Shown: positions 10,756-23,460, numbered from the stretch's first letter. The stretch: DNA of 64,000 bases from Henckelia pumila (GCF_033568475.1 NC_133121.1:130046375-130110374); one strand, 5' to 3'. Notes: generated from the sequence alone by a model not told the origin. Program-made: numbers and translations.

Positions 10756-13700
10756 CTAGGTGTTTTCCTAGGATTGACCTAGTTAGTCAGTGGACTAAGA
10801 TAGTGCCAGCGATGGGTGGACTCATCTAGAGGCATTAGGCATATTGTTCGGTTTAGAACATTTGGGCTTTGTTCTAGATTGTTTCTTGGAACATTAGGCT
10901 GTCTGACCTTCGTTAGATTGAGACTTGTGATGATGGGTTTTCATCAGGATGCCAGGTCCAGTATATACCAAGAGTTGTGGACTATGATCATGAATAGACG
11001 TGATGGGGCGCGACCCTATGCGGCTATGCCAGTGTTACTCTGGGAGTCTTTGCACTTCAGAGGATTACCTGGGAGCCTTTTGTGCTTCAGGAGATGGCGG
11101 TGGAAAGGCTACTCAGTCTAGGGATTTGGCAGTAGTCACAACAGGGTATGACCTTGGATTAGATATCACAGGTTTGATATTGATGGTTCGATATCGTCTG
11201 ATGTATCAGAGATATCAGTGATAGTGTTCTGTTGTGGGAACCAGTCTTGGAGGGATTTCCTTGACAAGCGTGTGCTCTGAGCAGATAGATTTAATTTTTG
11301 ACCGATGATTACTGCTAGATGTGTGGATCTAGTAGGTGGATGAAATTCTACCAACAATGACTTGTGGTTGTCATCAGAGTTGTGGATAAAGTTTCCTTGA
11401 GATAGGAATTATCCGAGATCCAGGATGGGATGCAGTTTCGAGACTTCGACTCGAATACAAGAATTACTTCATGATGATTGATTTCATCAAGTGTCGGATC
11501 ATATGATAAGTATTGTACAAGGATTATTGAGATCTGAGGGAAGCATGGCCTATACCCGTGAAGCCTTGGTGGTTGTCCAGGTGGGTTATCGAGGTAAGCT
11601 ACCCTAAGTCTTGAATTGTCGTACAGTCTTAGCAAGGGATCTGATCCGGAGCATGTTCGAAGATTGTGAAGATATTTGGTATTCGTTAGTTATGCTTCTT
11701 GGACTTGACGAATCGTGATGTTCATCTTGAAAGAACGAGGCAAGAATAATGAGTCCAGTGATTGCGCCAAGAACTGTCTGATATTTCGGAGGTTGAGCGT
11801 AGGATTTTCCCTGAGATGGAAATGGTCTAAGTTGATAAGATCGCGAGAAGATCTTGAACTTGGTTTGTCTTGATGATCATCTCGAGTGAACAAGACAAAC
11901 GAGTAGTAGTGCTGAGACGGCACAGGATTTGTGCCAATGACTACTAGTGGTTAATGATTAACTTTGTCAGAGTTAGATTGATTAAGTCAGTGTACGAGAT
12001 AACTGTCAGTAATAAGACACGAGATTGTGTCATTAGATTACTAATAGCTATGTTTCGGTTACCAAGCGCGGGTTTGTTGTAACCAGAGAGTTTTTGTGTA
12101 ATCCAATGTTTGGAATAATAAACTTGGATCAGTCGAGTCAAGAGTAATTGATCGAGCCACTTAGGTGTTGACGATCAGTGGTTATCTGATTTGATAAGTG
12201 TGAGTATCAATCAGCAAATCGACGAGGTCGATGAGTAAGTCCAATCAGCGATGAATTGGATGTAGAAATCGAGAAATGCTTAAGAGATGAGTACTTGGTA
12301 CAGTCTCGGAGCAGGTGGTGCTTTGAAATCTCTAGGTGGCCGGAGATGAATTCACCAAAGAGTTTCAATTGACTTGAAGGGTCAAGTTAAGGGTTAACTT
12401 GACAGGAGACACAAGTGAAGGAATTGGTAACTTCCAGGATAGTGCTTTTGTGATGATGTCTTAAGTGTACCATTGGAGTTTGGGATCCAACGAGGATTGG
12501 ATACTCATATGGACATCAGTTGTATGATCGCGAGGTGTGACATTAGCTGGGACTTAGTTCTCGAGATCCAGCAGGGGGTGTCACTAATTTTTAGCATATG
12601 GTGCGTAAGATTATTGAGACAATCGAAGCAGTCGTTGATCGACTTAGTGGTCAACAAGATTGTTGTGGGAATTGAAGACTTCGCAAGACAGCGATGCAGC
12701 GACTTTGTTTTTTCAAGTTAGTAACTCACATCCGTGCAGACTGTTTGTCGAAGATATTACGTTACAGCAGTAGACAATAGTCGGAGGTGTTATATGTGAC
12801 ACACTACTCTAAGCACAAGTGTTTCCCAGGATCGGCTAGGGAATCGACGAATTAGTCTTTTCATTTGCTGAGACTGATGAGTTCAGCAAGGGAAGCTATT
12901 TGACTATTGAGAATCCGTTGGGATTTAGTCCCAGGATCAGTGTGATTAACCTTGGGAGGTTGGTATGCGATGATGGTATCATCAAAGACTCCGAGTTGAG
13001 TTATATCAGGCACTTACAACTGTCGAGTTTCGAGACGGTATAGGAAGCGTTTCCATACGTCTGTGTACTGTGGAATGTCCCAGTCGAGCATATTGGTGAG
13101 AGCTTGCCTTAGTCTTGATTTGTATACAGTGAGTGTGAGTATGTATAACTATCGGGGGATGTCCATCGATGGAATTCATGGGTGAATAACCTATGATTGA
13201 GATGATGTTAATCATCAGAGGCTAGAAATGACGTAGCGTCATTATTGGTGAGTGGTGATGTTTTCATCATAGCAGGGTGCTGAGGTATACTAAGAAACAT
13301 GAACGGTGATTGGTATTATACTGGATAGTTCCCAGTGTTGCCCTTGGGAAGCTGTTTTGCTTCGGTGAGGCATGGGGAGGATAATCAGTCTATGAAATCA
13401 TGTTAAGCAGTTATATTGCAATATAACCCTGTGTCATTTAGATTCTCTTAAAGAGGATTAGAGCTTTGTTGTGTCAGCACAGTGTTGAGATTAGTGTTTC
13501 CTCACTAGAGGTGTTGGGCACTGAGGACTTTTGGTGACCAGTGGATTGTTGTATGCTTCGTGATCAGTAAGATCGTGATTGTGACGAAGGACGTATCAGT
13601 GCTATGGCACGTTAGGGTCAAGCGAGGTTAATTGTCATCAAGTAATGCAGTGGTTTCCAGCTCGGAGATTGCTATTGTGATTTAGCATTTATGCAGTTTG

Positions 13701-13828
13701 CATATAGTTCGACAAGAGTCTGAGTATGTCGGAAGCTATTTTGACCAGGCACTCAAGCAAGGGTCTTTTACATGTTCTCGAGGTTTTACCTTAGATTTCG
13801 AGGACGAAATCTTTTAAGGGGGGGAGAA
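10756..13828 (+). mobile_element. non-coding interior of a chromovirus-derived element (LARD-like)
   Basis: About 3.1 kb lies between the nested Tekay copy and a polypurine tract plus LTR. The longest open stretch is about 100 codons, and I find no protease, RT, RNase H, integrase or chromodomain motif in any frame. The last bases, TTCGAGGACGAAAT then AAGGGGGGGAGAA, match the 3' end of the Tekay elements. The element therefore probably derives from a Tekay-type chromovirus that swapped its genes for non-coding sequence, or it is a very decayed copy. Base composition is more balanced than in the nearby LTRs. Confidence 0.6.
13816..13828 (+). other. polypurine tract of the LARD-like element
   Basis: AAGGGGGGGAGAA directly precedes the LTR start TGTAGTGACCC. 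It is the same motif as in both Tekay copies. Confidence 0.88.
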
Positions 13829-15248
13829 TGTAGTGACCCATATCCGTGATTAACGATTAATGAGTAATTAATCATGTAATCATGTTTGGGTTAAGTAAAA
13901 CATGATTAAGGAAATTCTAGGAGGATTAACGGAGCCCAAAAATGGATCCAGGACACTCGAAATTGGTTTAGAGGGTTCCAAAACTCGAGTGGGATCGGAA
14001 GCAACGATCTAGGATCGGAGCGTCCGATCGACGATCGGAACGTCCGATCAAGAACGGAGCTTCCGATGGCTGTCGGTGACAGGTGTGTGGTTGCATGTGG
14101 ACCGAATTGACACGTGGCAAACGGAGAATCCGATCGGGGAACGGAGCTTCCGATCTGTCGGAACGGAACGTCCGATCGAGGAACGGAGCTTCCGATCGAC
14201 GTCTATAAATATAGGGTCCGAGCTCCTCATTTCTTGCCAATTCCGAATTCCTCTCCTTTGCCCTAGTAGCTCTATTTTGGGCTTTGGGTACTCTTATTTT
14301 AGAGTTGGAGTAGGAAATATATTTTAGTATAATCAGACCGTGTCTGACATAGTAGCGGGGCAGTGCTCGTGTAGCGGAGTAGTGCTCGAAGCTGTGGAGC
14401 TGCAGCAGGGGTGTGCCCCTAGTTTCGGGATAGTCGCCATCAGTGGGCTGACGACGGACGCAGGTATAGCTATGATCTCCTTAAATTATTTAGAAGTATG
14501 CAATAGCTTAGTTAAGGCTTTTAGAGCTTATTGAATGATGCATGGATATTTGCATTGTAGAGTTGATGATAGGCTTGGAACCTAGAGTGGGACTGCTAGG
14601 ATTTGCCTATAGTAAGGTACGTAAGTACTGACTGAGATGGCCAGCATGATATATATTATATGTGTTGCATGAGTATGTGCTATATGTTTTACCATGTTTT
14701 ACGGCTTTAGCACATGCATATGTTTTTACGGAGACTGCATCGGGATGATGTGAGTCATGACAGTTTCCATCAGTCGAGGCGATTCTTCCTGAGGATTCGT
14801 GTCTTGGGAATATACGAGTACCACGCGGAGTCGCTCTCTAGCCCGGTACTGTGTATTCCAGGCGCTCAGAGAAAGTGATTTAACCCTGATTTTTGAAGTC
14901 ACTTATGTGTTGCATATAAAATATATATCATTGCTTTCGTATTGAGCTTAGAGCTCACGTTCAGTGTTTCTGTATGTCTGGACACCCCATTCGACGGGGC
15001 AGTTGTAGGTGCATGGTTGGGCACCAGGAGCTTGGAGTAGCCAGTGACCAGTGAAGACAGCAGAATTTAGCTGAAGGTTTTGCCTTTAGGGTTATTTATT
15101 TCGATTGGGTTGTATAATCGAATTTATTTATCTGGTTGTATTCTGCTGGTCTGTTTTAACTTAAGTCTTCCGCAATGATTTATTTAATGCATGTTTAATT
15201 ATGCTCCTAAACTCTGATTAGGTTGTGGATCCGGGCTGGGTCGCTACA
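13829..15248 (+). repeat. 3' LTR of the LARD-like element
   Basis: This 1420-bp LTR begins TGTAGTGACCC and ends GGGTCGCTACA. It holds an array of palindromic CGGA..TCCGATC motifs, a G-box and a TATA box. Its middle part (GGGCTGACGACGGACG near 14446-14461) is recognisably related to the LTR at 17431-18895 on the other strand. The partner LTR would lie before the window. Confidence 0.85.
14012..14211 (+). promoter_or_regulatory. palindrome array, G-box and TATA box of the LTR promoter
   Basis: Seven near-palindromes of the form CGGA(G/A)C(G/T)TCCGATC, or close variants, lie at about 14012, 14032, 14051, 14120, 14139, 14161 and 14181. A G-box CACGTG sits among them at 14111-14116. A TATA box, TATAAATA, follows at 14204-14211, only a few bases after the last palindrome. 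The arrangement suggests an upstream activating array of repeated binding sites; the binding protein is unknown. Confidence 0.65.
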
Positions 15249-16768
15249 TCAAGACATCATCTACAACCCGAGTCCTCACGTGCTAGACTCTCTCCCAGCT
15301 GTCAATTAAGTCGATGACCAGCTCCTGCCCCATCTGTTGTCATGCACACATACAAAACAAGAAAACAGCCGGATAAACTCCGGTGAGAAAACATTCTCAG
15401 TATAACCAACATATAAAAAGCGTTAAATAAATCATTTTGACTCTATTTAAACTCGACTCAACAAATAGAGTACGTAAACGCTTTACATACGAATTGATTC
15501 ACATAACTTCAAAGCCATCAAGATTCATAACTGATCTTGAAATGGATATCCATCTAACGAGTTTGTAACCGACTCGCAAATAAGGTTAACAGCAACCTTG
15601 GCATAGAATCAATTCAATATAGCATCATATCAACTCGAATATAAAGATCCACTACCTGAGATGGATCGACAACATCACAATCAAATCAAAAACATAAACA
15701 AGTATGTGGTTTTTGCGGGCCAACTCAAGATTAGTCGTTCTTGAGTTTCAAAGTTCCTACTTCGCGATGTCGTCATTATACCTTCGTTTATCTCGATTCT
15801 GAACTCTTCAAATCTGAAAGATACAATCATAACACATATATCAAACTTCATTTCAATCTATTTTATCAAAAACAAGTCGAAAACATCATAAGATCGTCAA
15901 TCAATCGCATTTCAAACCTCAATTCACTTTCTTCGGTTCAAAGTCGTTGTCTCGAGTCGTTGGCCTTCCAAACTCGATTGAAACAGAAGAATAAAATTCC
16001 ATAACATTCACATCATCAAGATAAGTGTTTCAGCTTAGCTATCGAATATCAAAACAGTCCAAAAACTCGATTAAACGTAGCGATTGAAAATCAGTAACCG
16101 ACGTAATCCCGAAATCATTTCTTTTATTCAAACCATGTGTACGTGCTCTCAATCAAGAAAACCAGCTGATATAATCTTCAAAACCTCAGCACAAACAGCC
16201 ATAACAATCATAAAACATGCTAGCATCAAGATTCAACATAATAACATAAGCTCTTCATCCGGTTTCGAAAATAGAAATGATACAAACTCAAAAACATGAT
16301 CAATGATTCAAAATCTGATATCTGCCCTTTATTGATTTCGAAATCCATATAACACAACATAAAACTTACACGAGATCGAAGCCCTCATTGTAAGGATTCC
16401 AGAACACTTTACGGAATCGAAATCGGACAACCGGTTCAAAAGTTACGGCAAATTGAATCTCAACGTTTCAAAGGAAAATGAAGAAGAACGGCTCTCTGTT
16501 CTTACTTTCTGAATTGTCTAAGGCAAATACACGTTTCATGCTGAGTGTTAGAATTAAAATCTGATAACTTTCAACCAAAATTGCAATTTAGCCCCTCAAG
16601 TCTTCAATATTTGCAATTTGGCCCTCGGCCCTTATTTTAATTCAATTTCAATCCTAAATAATTTAAAAATATTAGAATTTAAAGAAACTCTAAATATTCT
16701 CAAATTAAATATACTCGGATTAAAATTAAATAAATTCGGATTAATATTAATTAATCCCGGGCCTTACA
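15249..16768 (-). repeat. truncated LTR of an older gypsy-type element
   Basis: On the minus strand the stretch starts TGTAAGGCCCGGGATTAAT. It continues through a GAGGGGCTAAATTGCAATTT-like sequence to the CACCGGAGTTTATCCGG region near 15390, in the style of plant gypsy LTRs. Its far end is cut by the LARD-like element at 15248. No gene lies inside; open stretches up to 87 codons are low-complexity. The family assignment rests on general LTR style, so it is moderate. Confidence 0.5.
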
Positions 16769-17430
16769 CTATAATTGTCCCAAGTCAAGCACGCTTAACT
16801 TTGGAGTTCTTATGTGATGAGCTTCCGAAAAGAAGATGCACCTTCTTGATATGAGTTGTACATATCAAATCTTTTTGTACCTCTCATTTCGGTGTGGGAT
16901 CGGTTCATTCATGTCACCCGTCGCCCATTCTTTGGTGGAGTTTCCATCTTTCAGGTATTAACCACCCATATTACGGACCATGTACCGCCCTAGGACTTTT
17001 TGGCTTCGGGTGTCACATGCCCACCAGCTTCCGCTTGGTTCGTCCCCGAACCACACCATATTGGGAGAGGCCAGTCTCTGATACCATTTGTAACGCCCCA
17101 CTGTATCAAGACGGGTCTTTTCAGCGTACTTATCTCCTCACTCATACGCATCCTGAAAAACTTTCCAGGGGGTCACCCATCCTATAATTGTCTCAAGTCA
17201 AGCACGCTTAACTTTGTAGTTCTTATGTGATGAGCTTCCGAAAAGAAGATGCACCTTTTTGATATGAGTTGTACATATCAAATTCTTTTGTACCTCTCAT
17301 TCCGGTGTGGGATCGGTTCATTCATGTCACCCGTCGCCCATTCTTTGGTGGGGTTTCCATATTTCAGGTATTAACCACCCATATTGCGGACCATGTACCG
17401 CCTTAGGACTAGTTGGCTCCGGGTGTCACA
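16769..17430 (-). mobile_element. Cassandra TRIM retrotransposon, 3' LTR truncated
   Basis: There is a complete 342-bp LTR at 17089-17430, a 71-bp interior at 17018-17088 and a partial second LTR at 16769-17017. On the minus strand the complete LTR runs TGTGACACCC...GGGGCGTTACA and is followed two bases later by the PBS TGGTATCAGAGA (17075-17086). Both LTRs contain 5S rRNA-like sequence, the hallmark of Cassandra. The partial LTR breaks inside the 5S-like part exactly where the gypsy LTR ends (16768), so that element probably inserted into Cassandra. Confidence 0.85.
17147..17255 (-). repeat. 5S rRNA-like segment inside the Cassandra LTR
   Basis: The minus strand retains 5S landmarks: AGTTAAGCGTGCTTG in the A-box region, GGATGGGTGACC in the C-box region, and an end near TTCAGGATGCG. 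The remainder is diverged, so this is a retrotransposon component and not a functional ribosomal gene. A partial second copy lies at 16769-16842. Confidence 0.82.
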
Positions 17431-18895
17431 CAATTAATCAATAAAATAACCCTAAATCAGAGTAACTGCGAAATTAAAGTAAGTCAAATACCAGGTAAGC
17501 AAAACCTAGTGGTCAACCCCGCCATCCAGCCCTGGTCACCACCTAACCTCCCTGTCTCCGGGAGAACTACCTGCATCTGCCCCATGGAATAGGGCATCCA
17601 GCCAACAAAAAATAATCGGAAGTGAGCCTAACATGCTCAGTACGAAAGTATGAGTATACACTATTATATGCGCATGAATGCAAATGAACTGGGTATCAAG
17701 ACAAGAGGTCAAGAATATCTGATAGAGAATAACTTGGGCCTTGGTATGTACCACACTGAGCTATCGCTACAGGAGATGACAGACATACCTAGATGCCCTG
17801 ATGGTGACCTAACACAAGTCCACATGTCCAACCAAATATCAGTGACCTGACACGAGCTCATGTGTCAAACTAATATTGGTGACCTGACACGAGCCTATGT
17901 GTCCAACCATCTACTGACAAGGTAAATATCCCAATACTGGATATTACAAGGATACAGGCTTAATATGCTCATGTATGAAACATACAGTCGTGGCATGCTG
18001 TATATAAAGGCATATAAAACATGCAAACACATAATACATGCATACTCAATCTGGATATCTCGAATAATACTTCCGTACCTTTCTAAGGCAGATCTTAGAA
18101 GCTCCAATCTAGGTCCAAGCCTACCATGCAACACTACAACAAAAATAACCGTGCATTACTTAGCATGCCAAACATCACCTACTAGGCTCTAAAAGCCTTA
18201 ATTAAACTATAGCCTACTCCCTATTTACTATAGGGAACCTAAGCCATACCTTCGTCCGTCGTCAGCCCGCTGATAACGCATGCCCCAGAGCCTGGGCATA
18301 GCCTGGCTATGACCCCTAGACGCCTCGCCAGAGCTCCGCCGCCTGGCTGCTACTGTGTCCGCTATAAAAATACTATTTCCTACTCCAACTCTTAAAGAAA
18401 GAGTCCCGAAGCCCTTAAAATAGAGCCATTACCGGGAGAGGAGAGGAAATTGATATTCCAAAATGAGAGCCTCGGACCCCTTTTTATAGGCCTGGGTTCG
18501 GAGGCTCCGAACCGGGCATGATTCCCACGTGTAGAGTGCATTTTTGACACCTCAATCTGGCAAGAGTTCAGACGGTCCGAACTGGGTTCGGAGGGTCCAA
18601 ACTGCCACTTGTCCGAGCCACTTTTGACACATGTTCTGTACTGAGTTCGGAGGGCCGAACTCGGGTTCGGAGGGCTCGAAGTGGTCCGTGTGCTCCGAAA
18701 TGTTTTGGTCCTTCCAAAGTCATTTTTTGACCCCGGGACCTACCCTACCATTTTCGGACGTTTCAGATCTGATTTTCCACTTATTTTCACCAAATAAGGA
18801 CTCCTTAAACATGTTCTGACACTTTTAAAATTATATGTCATTTTCTAACATGTTTAAAATCACTTAATCTTGTAAAATAAAATCGGGCTACTACA
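17431..18895 (-). repeat. LTR related to that of the LARD-like element, interrupted by Cassandra
   Basis: On the minus strand it starts TGTAGTAGCCCG at 18895. It contains palindromic TTCGGAG..CCGAA motifs, a G-box and TATAAAAA, then a block ending CAGCGGGCTGACGACGGACG. That block parallels 14446-14461 of the plus-strand LTR. The terminal bases expected from that relative are missing where Cassandra begins at 17430. No internal region adjoins it on the 18896 side, so it is a solo or truncated LTR. Confidence 0.7.
18481..18681 (-). promoter_or_regulatory. palindrome array, G-box and TATA box in the second LTR
   Basis: The TATA box TATAAAAA lies at about 18488-18481 on the minus strand. Upstream of it are palindromic TTCGGAGGCTCCGAA-type motifs near 18494, 18565, 18584, 18643 and 18663, and a G-box CACGTG at 18526-18531. 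The layout matches 14012-14211 although the palindrome sequence differs. Confidence 0.6.
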
Positions 18896-18900
18896 TGCAC

Positions 18901-19668
18901 TCTTTTAGTGCCCTTTTCACGCAGCCATGTTGGAAAGGTGTTGTGTTTGAACCTTTTCTTAAAAAATTAAAAAATCTTGGTATTATGGATGTATTTATAT
19001 GGATGTTGAAGGTGTTGTGTACTAAGGATTTTGAATCTTTTGCGATGAGGACATGGGCTATTTGGCAGGATCGTATGCGCATAGGCCATGACAGTAATAG
19101 GTTTACGACTAAAAGAGATTTGAATGTTGTGATTCGATGCTAATGGAGTTTCAGCAAGCTCGAGAATTATTGAATATCTCGTGCGTAGATTGAAGCTTAT
19201 TCCCACAGGTTAGATGGACAAAACCAAGGCTTAACCACTTGAGGATGGATGTAGATGCTGCATTTCAGGAACAGGTAAATAGCTTTGTAGTGGGATGAGT
19301 ATTGAGAGACCATGGGGGCAAGGTTCTATTGGCGTTTGGAAAGAAGATATCAAAGCCTCACTCGGTTGTTTATGGAGAGCTCACATCGATTATGGAGGGT
19401 TTGCGATTGGTGCTAGGAAAAGGATTGGAAATTCATGATATCTATTCGGATTTTTTTTTTTGCGGTACAAGCAGTCACTAAATCAGAAGAGGATTATAAT
19501 TATATCGGCGCTCTTGCAAAGGATGTGAAAGATCTATTGACTTCTCGTCACATTATTAAGCTAAATCATTGTCGTCGATCGGCTAATATCATAGCCCATA
19601 GACTAGCTTCTTTTACAATTTCTTCCCCCTCCTCGTTTGTTTGGGAGTCAGGGATGTTACCGTTTTGA
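18901..19668 (+). pseudogene. decayed LINE-type RNase H (RVT_3-like) fragment
   Basis: Conceptual frames read WTKPRLNHLRMDVDAAF near 19206-19265, then VYGELTSIMEGLRLVL, then LNHCRRSANIIAHRLASF near 19561-19616. This is the usual order of the RNase H-like domain found at the C-terminus of plant LINE-derived reverse transcriptases. It has an in-frame stop (near 19297), frame changes and no upstream RT. The T-run at 19449-19458 has probably shifted the frame. Confidence 0.72.
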
Positions 19669-20364
19669 TTAGTAGATCTTGTATTAGAAGATTTAAACTC
19701 TTCTTAATAATATTACAAATTTTACTGTCAAAATAATACAAAATGCACCAATAAAGACATCATGTGGCATGTACGGGCTCGGAAGGTGCATACGCACTAT
19801 AACTTACTGATATTTGGCCCTTCTAGCTCGCTTCAAGAGAGGGCTCTTTTGTCGACTTTTTTTGTTGGGTGGTTGACTTAGCTGCATGATTGTGGACATT
19901 GATGCCAAAACCACAGTCAGGTCATTCAATTGTCGTCTCCATTAGCAATGGAGGCTGACCTCGTTAATGCCATTTGGGAAGTTAGCTTCATGAGCTCTCA
20001 TGATTTGTCTATTATATGTTGTCCTCACAGACATATTTTAGGATCGTAAAGGTTTGTCTCTCAGACTAACTTGGAGTTTAGATAATCAATTTTTATGTTC
20101 TTAAAAAAAATACCACCGTGACTTTGTGTTAGCACAATCGTAAATGAAATCTTTGAGGTTGCTAGCAACTTTATTTATTTGTATTTGTGACAGTGCACAT
20201 GAGTCGGGTTGTTAAGCTCGTGATCAGTCTAAAGAGGGGTGTGTCTTCCTGATTGTGTTATCTCATATCTCTTTGAGATAAGTCTTATCATTTTTCTACC
20301 ATTGACTCTGTCTCCAGTAGATACAGTATTACCCGTTAAGATCTGACATCTCTCTTTTACAGCC
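19669..20364. other. no gene recognised
   Basis: About 700 bp of unremarkable sequence between the RNase H remnant and the hAT element. I see no domain, ORF or repeat of note. Confidence 0.6.
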
Positions 20365-20372
20365 CACCTAGC

Positions 20373-23300
20373 CAGGGACGGATCCAGAAATTGAAGTTGA
20401 GGGGGGCTTGAAATTAATTAATAAATATTATTCATATGAGATGTTTTAACTTTTAACAGATCAATTTTTTAAGCGGGTCCAATGTCAATCACTCGACCCA
20501 ATATGACTCGTGATAAAGTGAAACATCTAAGACTCTTTAAACTTAAATGCGGAATTTTTTTTTTTTAAATAATAACAATACATATACGCCCATACATATA
20601 TGTAATTCAAAATAAAAGATAAATAATATCAGCATGAAATAAAAATAAGTTTTGCATGCTCCAAAAAAACAAGTGCGAAAATATTAAAGTAAAAGTATAA
20701 TTTGCTTAAAAATCAATAACATAATAAAATATATCTGAAATAATCCTAAGTCATGCAACGGTCACGGGGCCACTATTCCGTGAGCTCATACGTCCTCACC
20801 ACCGGTAGGAGCTACATAAAAGTCATCTGTCTCACCTGCACCATATAAGCGTAGTGAGCCTAGGGGCTCAACATGTCTAAACTTGAATATCAAAGTTTAA
20901 GATAATGCATCACATAATCATACTAATACATATACATGATACATGAACATGCATGAAAATATTTTTCATAACATAAATACTGAAACATAAATCTTAATCA
21001 TAACCATCATCTTTCTTCATCATACATAACATAATTGAGCATGGTATTTTTGAAACAATCTATGGTCATATCCGTAAGTGTGACGCTTATCTGTGCCGAC
21101 TGATCAGTCTCATAAACCAACGTATGTGGCGGTGATAAATCACCTCCTATGGTAGTAAACTACCGCATAAATCATATATCATATGGTGGATAACCACCCT
21201 TATGTCACACTACTTCAAATTCCATCAAGAAAATATTTTTGCTCAACTCATACATAATCATAATCATAACATATAAAATTTCATGAATGCATGCACTGAA
21301 AATTTGTCCGTAATATATATTTAATTGATTTTTCATAATAAATATACTTATACTTAAAATATAAACTTCATGCATAAAATAATTAAATATATATATTCCG
21401 GGCTTAATTATTTTCCATGGTTTGGTCCACACTGTTGGTCTCTCTACTAAGCCCCTTAACTGACTTAAAGCCCATTAAATAACTTAAAGCCCATAACTAA
21501 ATAACTAATTTTAAAAATTATAATTTTTACTAAAATAAAATACTTAATTATTATTGGGCTTAAATAAAAATATTTAGGTCCATTAACTAATTAATTCCTA
21601 AAAATTCATTAGGCTGACCCATAAAATCACTGACTGGCCCAAAAATTCCTATGGGCCCACGAGCCCATAAAAATCATTGGACTAACTTAAAAATAATTTT
21701 GAAAGCCCAAATAATTTTATTTCTAATTAATTGGCCCAAAACCCAATTAAAACATAATATATTTAAAAATTAAAAATACTCGAGCCCAGTCCACCTAACC
21801 CAGACCCGGACTGACCTGAACCGACCCCTGACTACCTGACCCGACCCAGAACCCAACCCTGACCCGGAACCCGACCCAGCAACCAAAACCCGAACCCCCC
21901 TCTTTCCCTTCCCCTCGGCGGCGGGCAGCAGCCAAACAAGGGCTGCTGCCACCCTACTCCGGCCTCCCCTGGCCGGAGTACCACCGCCCAGACGTGGCCC
22001 ACGTCTGGGTGGTCCCAACCCACCATGGCTCAGCCCAAGCCATGGTCCAAGCCAAGAATTCGAAGGCTTCTTCTCATAAACCCTAAACTGCAGCTCTTTG
22101 ACCAACTCGGCCCTAGACCTGAACCTAGCCGACTCCAGCCCCTATAATCTGATCATGGATCGCTTCTTAGGACCCTAGCCCACCTCTAACTCGAGCCCTA
22201 GCCTCTGGACCGAACCATGCAAGGCCAAAAGCGAGTTATGATCATGAATGCACCAAAACATGCAACAATTCATTCATACTTGCAATAAATTCGAACCATG
22301 GCTAATAAATTCTGAAACAAAAATATCATTCATTCATAATAGATTATATGGTGGTCAAATAAAAGTTTTAGACATGCCTTTTAATTTAATGACGAAGAAT
22401 ATCGCGTATACGGGGGCTCCGGGACGACGAACGGACCAAAATCTCCAAAAATCTAGGTTGGATCGGCTATGGAGGATGAGTTTTCTGCTGAAAGGCTTGG
22501 GATGGGGGTGAGAGTGATGAGTGCCGGCTGATGGGGTTTGGGAATAGATTAGGGAGTGATTTAGGTTTAAATTATTGGTAGATAATTGAATAATAATAGA
22601 TATTACTCAATATAAAGATATTATACCTTAAACAAAAATATTTTAAACTCTCAAATAATAATAAAAATCTGATAAAATATCTCAAATCTCGAAATATTAA
22701 TATAGGCTAATTTTAAAATTTAATAAAAGTCAATAAAGGGACTAATTTTGACTAAAAATCAACCCTTAAATAAATATATAATTAAATACTAAAATTTTCA
22801 TGATAAAATACCTTAAAATATTATTTTAAGGCTCATAAAATTCATAAAATATTTTTGGCTAAGAATTTTGGTATCTCGTCCGTCCACGGCCCCGCCAACG
22901 CGATTAACTCCATAAAATTCTCAAAAATCTAAAAATCCTAATATTGCGGGTTAAATGCTAAAATAAATTAAATCATGCATATAAATCACATAATACCACA
23001 TAAATACATTTAACCCTTATTTTTAAAAATTAATAATTAATTTTCTCCTAATTATGCATGCGGATTTATGTTTTAAAATTTTCGGGTATTACATAAAGTA
23101 TTATATTTTAGGTCAAAAGTGGTATTTTTTTCCGTAAATATAGACCGAGTTGACTCGTCTCTCGGATATAGATCTGTGAAATCATTTTATAAAATACCTA
23201 CTCTTATACGATATTTTTCTAGTAGATTGTGCTTATGGGATTTTGAAACATATAATTATATATAATGCAATCTAATTTTCATACTGTTTAGTAATTATAT

Positions 23301-23420
23301 TAATAAATAATACTTAAAATAACTGAATTTTATAATACACTTCGACTTTGATGCAACTTCCATATACAATTGGTTTATGAGTCTCGTGATGTTTGAAATA
23401 ACAAATAAAAAAATCTCAAC

Positions 23421-23460
<40 letters not shown>

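Noticed and set aside
10816-11121. 101-codon plus-strand ORF in the LARD-like interior
   Set aside because: No recognisable motif; the length is within what chance gives in 3 kb.
13985-14200. CRISPR-like regular repeat array
   Set aside because: The genome is a plant. The units are short palindromes with degenerate spacing and no spacers of constant length.
13968-14240. 90-codon minus-strand ORF with repeated SEAPF(L/P)D-like units
   Set aside because: It simply reads through the palindromic promoter array. The peptide repeats are a by-product of the DNA repeats.
17147-17255. A genuine 5S rRNA gene
   Set aside because: It is diverged from 5S over much of its length and embedded in a Cassandra LTR with PBS and a second LTR.
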